Part shown: one piece after another, positions 1 to 10,800 of the stretch
Position numbering within the stretch: the first letter of the stretch is position 1
Layout: each line of letters starts with the position of its first letter
Assembly: GCF_964340395.1 (NCBI RefSeq)
Contig: NC_135557.1
Coordinates: 3,446,216 to 3,510,215 of the forward strand
DNA: 64,000 nt
Reading direction: 5' to 3'
From: Glandiceps talaboti
Lineage: Eukaryota; Hemichordata; Enteropneusta; Spengelidae
The notes under the pieces: generated by a model
Seen by the model: only the letters and a program-made list of their open reading frames with translations
Databases searched by the model: none
What the model was told of the DNA's origin: nothing
Translations under genes and position numbers: made by a program

Positions 1-867
1 GCAGTATGGTTCATCACATCCTAATAAGTGTAAAGATTCCGTTCCCTATTCACAATTACTTCGTTTACGTCGTATTTGTAGTAGTGATTTGGATTTCAGA
101 GAAAGGTCTGCTGAATTTTGCACGTACTTCCATCAACGTGGTTATCCTATGTCTGTTACCAACGCGGCTTTACATAAAGTATCATCTTTGTCTAGGGAAG
201 CTTGTATCAAATCACATGATCAGAGGAGTAACAACGATCGTCCCAAATTGGCTCTAACATACCATCCCTTTTCCGCTAGAGTTAAGAACATTATATAGAA
301 ACATTTCAATATCTTACGTTCTAATAGGGTTACCAATTCATTATTTCCTGAAGCACCTGTAACAGCTTGGCGTCGTGATACCAGTCTTAGAGATATGGTG
401 GTCCATACAAAACAACATGGATTGGAAGTTAATGCTGGTTCATTTCCATTCGATCGTACTCGATGTGGTACATGTCGTTTCATTATTAATACTAATCATG
501 TTTTGGCCCTAAGAACAGTGTGGCTGTTACGAGTAGATTTACCTGTGTTAGTACAAACGTAGTGTATTGCATTACATGCCAGAAATGTGTTTTTTATATT
601 ATAGGTTCGACTGTACGTCGTCTTGGTGATCGTTTCGTGGAACATCTCCGCCTGACCACTGAGACAAAAGAATCGTAACTACAGTATCATGTATATATGC
701 ATTTTATTGCCAACGATCATAGTGTATCAGATATGTCTATTTCAGGAATTTGTAAGGTTTCTGGCGATGAGAATCAATGGAGGTTGAAGGAAGAGGAAAC
801 CATTTTCCGTCTCGGAACGCTGGAACCCCTTGGAATTGATAGATTATTCACATCATTTCCTGTCTAA
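1..867 (+). pseudogene. Penelope-like retroelement remnant, RT C-terminal region plus GIY-YIG endonuclease
   Basis: Translation across frames gives a recognisable Penelope-like element 3' end. Positions 89-298 encode a stretch with ERSAEFCTYFHQRGYP and LALTYHPFSARVKNI, typical of the segment after the reverse transcriptase. The same frame resumes after an in-frame TAG at 296-298 and continues to about 560, with a cysteine pair (RTRCGTCRF) like the one that precedes the endonuclease. A frame change follows, then a GIY-YIG-like core near 565-640 (VYCITC, then IIGSTVRRLGDRFVEHL). The C-terminal motif FRLGTLEPLGI ends at the stop near 867. At least two stops and one frameshift make it non-functional. 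The 5' part lies outside the window. Family assignment rests on remembered motif patterns, not a search. Confidence 0.72.
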
Positions 868-1090
868 TTGCGCTTGTTTTATATTTCAGGCGTGTTTTAT
901 TAGGTTCTTTTTGGTGCGTGAGAATCTTAGAACTTTTTACACGTATAACCGATAATCTCGCACGGTTGTCGTTCTGTTCCATAACATTCAGAAGATATAG
1001 TCAGGTATTTACCAACTATGTCTTGCCTTATACCTTGAAAAAGAGTTTTTATTCGAAACGTCGGATTGCACCTATTTATTCGGACTGTCT
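868..1090. other. Unassigned sequence after the Penelope-like remnant
   Basis: AT-rich sequence without a convincing coding frame, between the retroelement stop and the first microsatellite. It may include the 3' untranslated tail of the element, but I see no clear boundary or target-site duplication. Confidence 0.4.
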
Positions 1091-1230
1091 CACAAGTTCC
1101 TTATGCATTTCTTTCTACACACATACATATATATATACATTCACAAGTTCCTTATGCATTTCTTTCTACATACATACATACATACATACACATATACACA
1201 CATACATACATACATACATACATACATACA

Positions 1231-1261
<31 letters not shown>
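1091..1261. repeat. Short 51-bp duplication followed by an (ACAT)n microsatellite
   Basis: The segment starting CACAAGTTCCTTATGCATTT at 1091 is repeated 51 bp later at 1142. The second copy runs into an almost perfect TACA tetranucleotide tract from about 1167 to 1261. Apparent open frames here are translations of the tetranucleotide repeat and are not genes. Confidence 0.9.
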
Positions 1262-2645
1262 TCCGTTTCTGCAAAAGAGACATTAAAAACAATATTTTGA
1301 GCTACAGTAAACAGGAAAAAAGTTAATTAACACCTAAAGAAAAGAAACGTGGGAAAATCTTAGAAACCAATTTATTTATCTGTTACGAGGAAAACGCTAC
1401 TTTTTCATACATTGTTGCCAACAATAATAAAATTTCATAGCAAAATTTTTTTTTAAAAATAAAACATGCTTGAAAAAATGGTATAGTAAGTGAAACTGAC
1501 CGAATGTTACGAATATTGGAAAGTTGTGTTCGGTCATCCGAGATACTAAATATACAACCAGTCTCAAGTTACCATTGACTAGCTCTGTTTGATACAACAA
1601 TGCAACACACAAGTACAAGTAACTGTACATGCTACATGTTATGGTAGCGGGATTCATTGAATACAGTTTCTGACGACATTTTGTCTACATGCAGTGAACT
1701 AAAAAAAAAATGTTCCAATGAAGACATCAAATACAGACGCCAAAATAATGGCACCCGCGTGTCTGCGTACAGTTGCAGTATGTTTGAATGGTTCAATTTT
1801 ATTTCGTAATAGACAAAATATAGCAAAACATTGCGATCTTGCAATTTGATTGTAGAATATGAAGTTTCTTAGTGGTTTCTGAATGGTAATATCAAACACA
1901 GTCGGTGAACGAAAACTTAAAACGGACTGTATATAATTATAAAGACCTACCTATTTCAACCAGTAAAAACATTGTCACTCCATAGTATAACCATGGTAAA
2001 CAATTATAAGACCGCATCTTGTATATGTATATCCAATTGTTGAATCACTTCGACATCAAGGCATACCAAGTAGAAATCTTTCAAAATAACAACCTGGATG
2101 AAAAACGATGAACTTTATACAATAAAACAGCACGACACAGTAATGTGATTGCAAACCGGGGCATTCTGGGGTATTTCCATGTGTTTTTGTTAATGATAAT
2201 TGAACTCTCAGAACCGGGCTATGGGGTGTTTGTTCCTTTAACCCATAAACTATTTGATCTGGTCATCCTGGCCTGTAACTTATTATAGCATTTCCGTTTC
2301 ATACGTAAGTTGCAATTGGCAAACATCTTGTCATTGTGACCAATTACACATTACGTCATGTTTCCTTATACAAAATAAGCGCGATAGTCATCTTTTCCTG
2401 GAAACATTGATAATTGTAGTTTTCGATAGTTTTTATAAAGACGTGTAATCAAAACCATGAATACAGAATGTTTATATTATATTTACATACAAAGCGAAAT
2501 ATGTATAGAATTCTGTAATAACTTCTAAAATTCCGATCAGATGATGCATTGAGAATAGAAAGGAAATATTACTCAGGATGTTTAGCAGCATACGACTTAA
2601 AGGTGTATCAACTACAACTGGACTGAAACTATTTTGTTAGATATT
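1262..2645. other. Intergenic, no gene recognised
   Basis: AT-rich sequence with only short open frames that resemble no family I know. No tRNA, splice-bounded exon or obvious mobile element was seen. Confidence 0.5.
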
Positions 2646-2929
2646 AATAGAATTACTTGTAATATCGTACACCCTGAATAGAATTACTTGTAATATCGTA
2701 CACCCTGAATAGAATTACTTGTAATATCGTACACCCTGAATAGAATTACTTGTAATATCGTACACACTGAATAGAATTACTTGTAATATCGTACACCCTG
2801 AATAGAATTACTTGTAATATCGTACACCCTGAATAGAATTACTTGTAATATCGTACACCCTGAATAGAATTACTTGTAATATCGTACACCCTGAATAGAA
2901 TTACTTGTAATATCGTACACCCTGAATAG
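2646..2929. repeat. 31-bp minisatellite, about 9 copies
   Basis: The unit begins TAGAATTACTTGTAATATCG and repeats every 31 bp. Copies are nearly identical; one carries ACACACTG in place of ACACCCTG around 2762. The near-identity implies recent expansion. Confidence 0.95.
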
Positions 2930-3328
2930 CATTTAATCACCGTTGAGTAAACACTTCGTGTAGTAGTACACACAAATATGTCCATTCAAATTTATTTTTG
3001 GGTCCGGACCCAATGAATCCCAAATTCAATTTATTACTACATACAGTAACTCTACTAATAGACAGAATATACCTCTAATTAACAGATACAATGTCTAATA
3101 TCGGCATTGTAACAATTTTCAGTGTGAATATATTGTTGGTTGTCTCATTTTAAAAAAAAATAATACCCAAATTACAGCTAGTGCATGTTTAAAATTTGTT
3201 TAGACTACAAGATACGTCACGTTACGTCATGTCGTTACGCCCTCATCGGTATTCTCTTTCCGTGAACGGGCTTACCAGTATATAGCAGATAAAGATTTGT
3301 TGAGATCGTCATTCGTCACACAGTTATT

Positions 3329-3500
3329 GCAGAGCCAATCATGAACAAGCAAATGAGAATTGCCCCACATACTTGCTGTAATGTACTAAATAAATGGAAC
3401 ATAAACTGCCATAAACAGTAGATTGAGTGACAGATATGTTGAGAATAAAAAATAAATAAAAGTAAAAATAAAAAAATCGCGTCGTCGCACCATTTTAGAC
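3329..3500 (+). repeat. Dispersed repeat, copy A
   Basis: Shares a long diverged match with 6739-6900. Both contain GCAGAGCCAATCATGAACAA at the left end, then a GCCCCACATAC block, a TACTAAATAAA block, and CAGTAGATTGAGTGACAG or close variants. Same orientation. The 3316-3522 minus-strand frame is a by-product of this repeat. Family unknown. Confidence 0.8.
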
Positions 3501-3811
3501 AACCTGTGCGTACCAGAAACAATTTTCTTTTTGGCCTAATAACCGGATATATGATTTCAAGACATGATGCATGCTACCAAGTCAACACAAACAGTAATAA
3601 TGGTTGAAACAGCTCTTGTATGCCACGATAACATAATGTTTTTCTTTGTTTCTTAGCATGCCCTTTATTTGACTCCTGGTGGTGAAGCATAGCAGTAATT
3701 TCACTGTCGCTGAATAATCATAACAATGTCGTCTCCCTAACAATAACCTGATATTCACAAGATCTCCCCAACAACATCTAGAAGTTCTAAGCTATAGGCT
3801 GGCTATGTATG

Positions 3812-3834
3812 ACCACAGACTTGTTGTCTGTGGT
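3812..3834. repeat. Perfect 9-bp inverted repeat
   Basis: ACCACAGAC and GTCTGTGGT flank a 5-nt loop (TTGTT). No following T-run or gene gives it an obvious role. Confidence 0.7.
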
Positions 3835-4443
3835 ATGGTTGACATGCTAAAGTTCGTTGGTTTGGGTCATATAAGGACATCTGAAATTACACCCTGGTAC
3901 GAGGATACACTATGACTTACTTGATGCAAACATTCATTTGTTTTCCCCAACAGTGCAAAGTTTCTCATCAACAAATCACAACAAATGTTATTACCTACCT
4001 GTTGCAAGATTCCTCGTCAGTATAACTTGATAACGCGTCAAACTGCCCCGACATAAGTGTTTCAGTTTCGACACCCTCCATTACATGCGTGAGTCACTCT
4101 TCTTGTTTAAAACAGGGGATTTCCGAAAATTACTGAGAAGAATAGTCACGTGATTTCAATGTGAAGCATGTGCATGCTATTGCCCTTTGTATACAGTATA
4201 TATGCGGTACTCTGTTATGGAGTGTGTGCTATATACGCCCCCATATGTCACCTTTATGTTCCCCTTTATAACACTATGACAGTGATTTCATTCTGGTTTA
4301 TGTGTCAACTTAACACGCTCAGAATTGATTGATGGGGTGTGATCTAATGACGTCATATAGAACCACAGAACGAGGTAGTGATGACCTGACAAGACATGAT
4401 CCTGCGGCATGTCACGATATATACGTTATAATTTGTTTTGTCA

Positions 4444-4884
4444 ACACTACACTACACTGCACTACACTACACTACACTACACTACACAATACAATATAAT
4501 ACATTACATAACATCACGTTACAAAACAGTGTACATAACGTTTTGCTCTACACAACACTACGCTACATAATACACACTACTACATTATGCAACACTACAC
4601 TACATAATACACACTACACTACATTATACAACGTTGCACTACACTACATTATACTGCACTACATACACTACACTACATTATACAACACTACACTACACTA
4701 TACAACACTACACTATACAACACTACACTGCAATATACACCACTACACCACTACATTGCACTAAACCATTATACAACACTACACTACATTATACTGCACT
4801 ACACTACAATACAACACACCATTATACAACACTACACTGCATTACATTATACACTACACTACACTACACTACACTACACTACAG
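4444..4884. repeat. Degenerate (ACACT)n / TACACTAC microsatellite
   Basis: About 440 bp built from ACACTAC and TATACAACACTAC motifs with interruptions. The 91 to 108-codon open frames here are Tyr/Thr/His/Leu repeat translations and are rejected as genes. Confidence 0.93.
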
Positions 4885-5345
4885 GTCAAAGACCGAACTT
4901 AATACGTAGAACTGCAGAATATCTGTATGGCCACTCACACCGTACCAACGATGTAACCCCCACAGTCAGTGTAACCATACATAGACTAGACCGGTGTAGA
5001 GTCTGCGGTGTATCAAACCATGGATGTATTATCCATGATTAACCGAATTAGCATACGACCTACATATTCTGTACTAAGCCATAGACCCTACACGAAATGA
5101 CTGAACATGCAATGTGTGTAATGGTCTATGGTCTAAGTGACAGAACAAGGGCAAGGTAATACATCCATAAAATCAAATGCATATATGTTTACTGAGCTAA
5201 TGGTGGGTTTCAAAACTCGTTAGCCATTTGCTTTGCTAACGGTCTTTGTCTTCAGTTTACCAAATGGTAAATCCACTACAGCCACGTCACAAAATGTCAA
5301 CTTTGAAACTATCCCACAGTCTATACATATAAGTACATTATCACT
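4885..5345. other. Intergenic, nothing recognised
   Basis: No coding signal, RNA gene or repeat family could be supported here. Confidence 0.45.
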
Positions 5346-5658
5346 ACAGTAAGGCCAAATAAAAATAATTCTGTGGTTCCGGTTACGCTCAATTTTAGAG
5401 TAGATGGGGTATGTAAATTTTTCATTTTTTTTTCTGTTTGAGTGTCTAGGTAAAGTTTTCCATTATTTTCCAAATGGTCTCTGTGTTGTTTATTTCATTC
5501 TATCAGATGTACAGCCATTACAGATTGGAAGAACACTTTTAGAGTGTCTTTTTAAGTTGATTTCAGTTTCCGAATCCACTATTTCTCGTCAAACTTCACA
5601 ATTTTTGCGATTTTTTTTTTCTCCGGAACCAAACAATTACATTTTTAGGCCTTACTGT
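5346..5658. mobile_element. Short terminal-inverted-repeat element (MITE-like)
   Basis: The left end reads ACAGTAAGGCC and the right end GGCCTTACTGT, an exact 11-bp terminal inverted repeat. Pairing continues imperfectly inward: AATTCTGTGGTTCCGG on the left matches the reverse complement of CTCCGGAACCAAACAATT on the right, so arms are about 40 bp. Length is 313 bp with no transposase frame. I could not see a clear target-site duplication. The overlapping 101-codon frame at 5404-5709 is AT-rich, runs past the right end, and looks spurious. Confidence 0.68.
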
Positions 5659-6738
5659 TTATTGAAACTTCTTCAATTGTTGTTTAAATTTGAATACAAA
5701 TACATATAAACTGAAACTATACAGTGACAAAATAAATTGTAAAAGTTTATTTCACATAAATTCAAAAATGGTTGGGATCGGTTCATCTCCATTTTTTATA
5801 TTGTTTCATAAAAATATATCATTGTCACTCAAATTTTGAGATATTTTTTATGGGTCTCATAAAAATATTTAAGAAACTTGATGAATTTGAATATAGTCAG
5901 ATTTTGTTTGGCCCAAGGCTGTCGTGGAGATATTTGCACCTCCCTGCATCTGCCCACAATCATAAAGTCCACCACTACCACCACCACCACCACCACTCCC
6001 TTCTACTATACTCGGAAAGGACGGAGATTCCAGTGATAGGAAATAAAACTGTGGTTATGCAAAGTAGATATTGTCAAGAACAAGCTTATTTTAAGTAACG
6101 CGAATGACGTCAAATCATCTATATTTTAAACAGCCATAGCATTCCGATTTTTTACTTCCATCACAATCCAAAACACAATGATACCCCCTATCCATAATTT
6201 TAAAAACAGCATGACCCCCCTTACTGCCAATTTCAAAAACAGGGTGACCCCCCACACAAATCCCCCCCCCCCCCGGCTGAAGAAACTGACCGGTCCCTAA
6301 ATTGCAGCAGTAGGTATGATTTGCAAATCTCAACACACAAAAAGTTAATCTATATATAGAAAAACATCTATACAAGTACACAGTTCAGGTTGAAACTTTG
6401 AACACCTTTAGACAGTGATGGCTCACTCTTTGTGTATCCTTGCCACATTACCAGGAAATACATCACTTTGCGTACAGTGGCATACCTCCCATAAACGCAA
6501 GGGGAAAGATCAATAGTTCAATGTAGGATAAAAACTAAACTCTTTTATTTTTGGGGGTGGGGTGAGCCATTTTAGTTCTCATCCTACAAAAATCGATTTT
6601 AATTCTAATGGATGTCAGTGCGCACATCACATAAATATCCCCACGTTGGTCTCTTTCTTTCGTGTTTGTCCAGCCCATGCAGTCTGCAAATCTGAGGAAA
6701 ACATAAAAATAACCCTCCCTACTTCAGTGAAGACAACT

Positions 6739-6900
6739 GCAGAGCCAATCATGAACAAGCAAATGACATCAGTACAGTGCCCCACATACACACTTGGTCT
6801 AAAGTACTAAATAAAAAGAACAGTTACTGCCATAAATAGTAGATTGAGTGACAGGTTTGTTAAGAATTTAAAAAAAATCGTATCATCGCACTACTTTAGA
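6739..6900 (+). repeat. Dispersed repeat, copy B
   Basis: Diverged direct copy of 3329-3500, matching in several blocks with small indels. Two copies 3.4 kb apart suggest an interspersed family. Confidence 0.8.
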
Positions 6901-7251
6901 TCACAGGGGCACGTATTATTGCTTAGATTACCGTTTTCTTAGGAAAATATCGTACGAATTCTGCTGCTACAAATGTATCAATCTCTATACTAGTAGAAAT
7001 ATTACTGTTTTTCCTTACAGGAAGGAATATATATTAATCAAAAGATTGTTATATTTAGTATGTAGACCTGGAAAACAACAATCTATGAAATATTACACGC
7101 CTCTATGCTTTAGATAAAAAGTCCTGACCATAAACATTGCATTTGTTGGTGTCTTATATTCATAGCACTGCACGTACATACTAATACATTACTTATTTGA
7201 AATCAATTGTGTGGTTTGAAGCAATTTTCAATGGTGGCCAGTTTAGTTAAG

Positions 7252-7276
7252 AGGGGGGGGGGGGGGGCCCGGGGGG
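7252..7276 (+). repeat. G-run upstream of MRPL16
   Basis: Roughly 16 consecutive G, then CCC, then 6 G. It could form a G-quadruplex on the plus strand about 510 bp before the MRPL16 start codon. Homopolymer length may be uncertain in the assembly. Confidence 0.7.
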
Positions 7277-7785
7277 AACTGAGGCAAATCCAGCTACGTT
7301 GATCCCATCCCTAATCATGTTCTCAATCTCCTCGCTCGCCGAGTGAAAGCGCCACCACAGTTGACAATATGACATTAACAATAATTTGCGCTTACACTAT
7401 TAATATTGCAACGAATGTGTAAAAAAAAAAGCGATTGATATTTTTTTCAATAAAGATATCCATTGTTTAATAGCGATGGTTTGTTTTTCAAAATGCTTTG
7501 TTTTCTTTTCTATGTTGAAGTAATCCATTACTGTCGAAGAGAAACAACGAACAACTATATTATTCGGTCCATGTGTGAGAGATCGAGAGGTCTACTACAT
7601 TCACTGAGAAATCTACCATCGCTTACCATATTAGATGTTGATGAAGGAAACTTGTGCGTAGACCTGTCGTTAGTTTACGTCAAAGTTATCTTTGATTTCA
7701 TTACGGACAGGTAAATGTCAGTCATTGCAGCGTAATCGCACGCACTACCATTGACACTGCAGGGTCAGACTACTTGAAGATCAGT

Positions 7786-7861
7786 ATGTCGTCTGTAGTG
7801 AAACATGTCACACTTTTGCAATGTGTTCGAAGGACTACCGGCCTTTCCAGAACATGCTTTG
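7786..7861 (+). CDS. MRPL16: MRPL16 exon 1
   Basis: Encodes residues 1-25 plus one base. It starts [16 protein letters not shown] and ends at donor G|GTGAGT. It has low conservation, as expected for a targeting peptide. It is chosen because its phase fits exon 2 and no other ATG upstream in frame is needed. Confidence 0.82.
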
Positions 7862-10800
7862 GTGAGTGAATTATCCATTTATTTGTACATAGCTAGAAAT
7901 CCATCGTCATATTACTGAACTTGACTGTGACAGGCCCAGTGGAGACCAATTTACAGGGTTTGTGGAATAATTGTTGATACTGTGGTCTTTGAATGTGATA
8001 ACATTTGAATTATACTACTAGTACTAGTAATAGTCCTGCTTGCATACGGAGTACGTCCTAAACACGTGCTCCGACTGCAAACATGACTATATAGTAGTAG
8101 TAGCTGTGTTCACAGACATCATGTAACAGGTCTGTTACTACAGGTGTGTAATTTCTCACTATACAGTGCTGTGATCACTTCACTGTACATGTACAGTGTA
8201 ACAACTGATGTAGACAGTAGAGATTGGGGAGTACATGTATCTGTAGAATGGTGGTCTGTACAGATTACAACACACTTTAACTAGAGATTGGGGAGTACAT
8301 GTATCTGTAGAATGGTGGTCTGTACAGATTACAACACACTTTAACTAGAGATTGGGGAGTACATGTATCTGTAGAATGGTGGTCTGTACAGATTACAACA
8401 CACTTTAACTAGAGATTGGGGAGTACATGTATCTGTAGAATGGTGGTCTGTACAGATTACAACACACTTTAACTAGAGATTGGGGAGTACATGTATCTGT
8501 AGAATGGTGGTCTGTACAGATTACAATACACTTTAACTAGAGATTGGGGAGTACATGTATCTGTAGAATGGTGGTCTGTACAGATTACAATACACTTTAA
8601 CTAGAGATTGGGGAGTACATGTATCTGTAGAATGGTGGTCTGTACAGATTACAACACACTTTAACTAGAGATTGGGGAGTACATGTATCTGTAGAATGGT
8701 GGTCTGTACAGATTACAATACACTATAACTAGAGATTGGGGAGTACATGTATCTGTAGAATGGTGGTCTGTACAGATTACAACACACTTTTAACTAGAGA
8801 TTGGGGAGTACATGTATCTGTAGAATGGTGGTCTGTACAGATTACAACACACTTTAACTAGAGATTGGGGAGTACATGTATCTGTAGAATGGTGGTCTGT
8901 ACAGATTACAACACACTTTAACTAGAGATTGGGGAGTACATGTATCTGTAGAATGGTGGTCTGTACAGATTACAACACACTTTAACTAGAGATTGGGGAG
9001 TACATGTATCTGTAGAATGGTGGTCTGTACAGATTACAACACACTTTAACTAGAGATTGGGGAGTACATGTATCTGTAGAATGGTGGTCTGTACAGATTA
9101 CAAGACACTTTTAACTAGAGATTGGGGAGTACATGTATCTGTAGAATGGTGGTCTGTACAGATTACAATACACTTTAACTAGAGATTGGGGAGTACATGT
9201 ATCTGTAGAATGGTGGTCTGTACAGATTACAACACACTTTTAACTAGAGATTGGGGAGTACATGTATCTGTAGAATGGTGGTCTGTACAGATTACAAGAC
9301 ACTTTTAACTAGAGATTGGGGAGTACATGTATCTGTAGAATGGTGGTCTGTACAGATTACAATACACTTTAACTAGAGATTGGGGAGTACATGTATCTGT
9401 AGAATGGTGGTCTGTACAGATTACAAGACACTTTTAACTAGAGATTGGGGAGTACATGTATCTGTAGAATGGTGGTCTGTACAGATTACAAGACACTTTT
9501 AACTAGAGATTGGGGAGTACATGTATCTGTAGAATGGTGGTCTGTACAGATTACAAGACACTTTTAACTAGAGATTGGGGAGTACATGTATCTGTAGAAT
9601 GGTGGTCTGTACAGATTACAAGAGTACACGTTAATGTTGACATTGTTTTGTTATTTCTTATTAGGTTTAAACTATAAAGTGTACACACCAATGGTAACCC
9701 AGGTAATGACATTCAGAACACCAGAGATACCGGAAGACTTTGATCGTAAGTTGTGCAGTACAGATAATCCATGGATAAAGATATTGAAATATTTGGTTTT
9801 GGCCTCTCACAGTACCAAACCACAAAGTGTTTTTTTGAATGGGAAGCCAGTGGGATTGTTTCGTTTTCTCTATAGTATTATCCTACAATTTCAAAAGTGA
9901 GAATGGGAGGGGCACAAAAAGTCTTACACTGCTAGGCAGTTTAGTTATTAACTTTACATACATAAATTATTAACTGTCGGTATTTTTTTTGAATTCTATA
10001 AAACTTGAAATCCACTGTAGAATGTATATCCTGGCAGTGAAATCCACTGTAGAATGTATATCCTAGCAGTGAAATCCACTGTAGAATGTCTATCCTAGCA
10101 GTGAAATCCACTGTAGAATGTATATCCTAGCAGTGAAATCCACTGTAGAATGTATATCCTAGCAGTGAAATCCACTGTAGAATGTATATCCTAGCAGTGA
10201 AATCCACTGTAGAATGTATATCCTAGCAGTGAAATCCACTGTAGAATGTCTATCCTAGCAGTGAAATCCACTGTAGAATGTCTATCCTAGCAGTGAAATC
10301 CACTGTAGAATGTCTATCCTAGCAGTGAAATCCACTGTAGAATGTCTATCCTAGCAGTGAAATCCACTGTAGAATGTCTATCCTAGCAGTGAAATCCACT
10401 GTAGAATGTATATCCTAGCAGTGAAATCCACTGTAGAATGTATATCCTAGCAGTGAAATCCACTGTAGAATGTATATCCTAGCAGTGAAATCCACTGTAG
10501 AATGTCTATCCTAGCAGTGAAATCCACTGTAGAATGTCTATCCTAGCAGTGAAATCCACTGTAGAATGTCTATCCTAGCAGTGAAATCCACTGTAGAATG
10601 TCTATCCTAGCAGTGAAATCCACTGTAGAATGTCTATCCTAGCAGTGAAATCCACTGTAGAATGTCTATCCTAGCAGTGAAATCCACTGTAGAATGTCTA
10701 TCCTAGCAGTGAAATCCACTGTAGAATGTCTATCCTAGCAGTGAAATCCACTGTAGAATGTCTATCCTAGCAGTGAAATCCACTGTAGAATGTCTATCCT

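Larger units (their letters stand above)
2930..4440. other. Intergenic with one dispersed repeat copy and a small hairpin
   Basis: No coding exon recognised. It holds a dispersed repeat copy at 3329-3500 (second copy at 6739-6900) and a perfect 9-bp hairpin at 3812-3834. Confidence 0.5.
5659..7785. other. Intergenic and upstream region of MRPL16
   Basis: Contains a (CAC)n tract (5970-5997), a C-run (6262-6274), decayed short repeats around 6190-6256 with TGACCCCCC motifs, a dispersed repeat copy (6739-6900) and a G-run (7252-7276). An 83-codon open frame at 7463-7714 resembles nothing I know. The MRPL16 promoter should lie in the last few hundred bases, but no TATA box or strong initiator is evident. 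Confidence 0.5.

Noticed and set aside
918-1326. Open frames of 65-122 codons rich in His, Thr, Ile and Tyr
   Set aside because: Translations of the TACA microsatellite in three frames.
4438-4909. Frames of 91 and 108 codons rich in Tyr, Thr, His and Leu
   Set aside because: Translations of a degenerate ACACT repeat.
5404-5709. 101-codon frame as a gene
   Set aside because: Overlaps the inverted-repeat element and crosses its end; composition is AT-driven.
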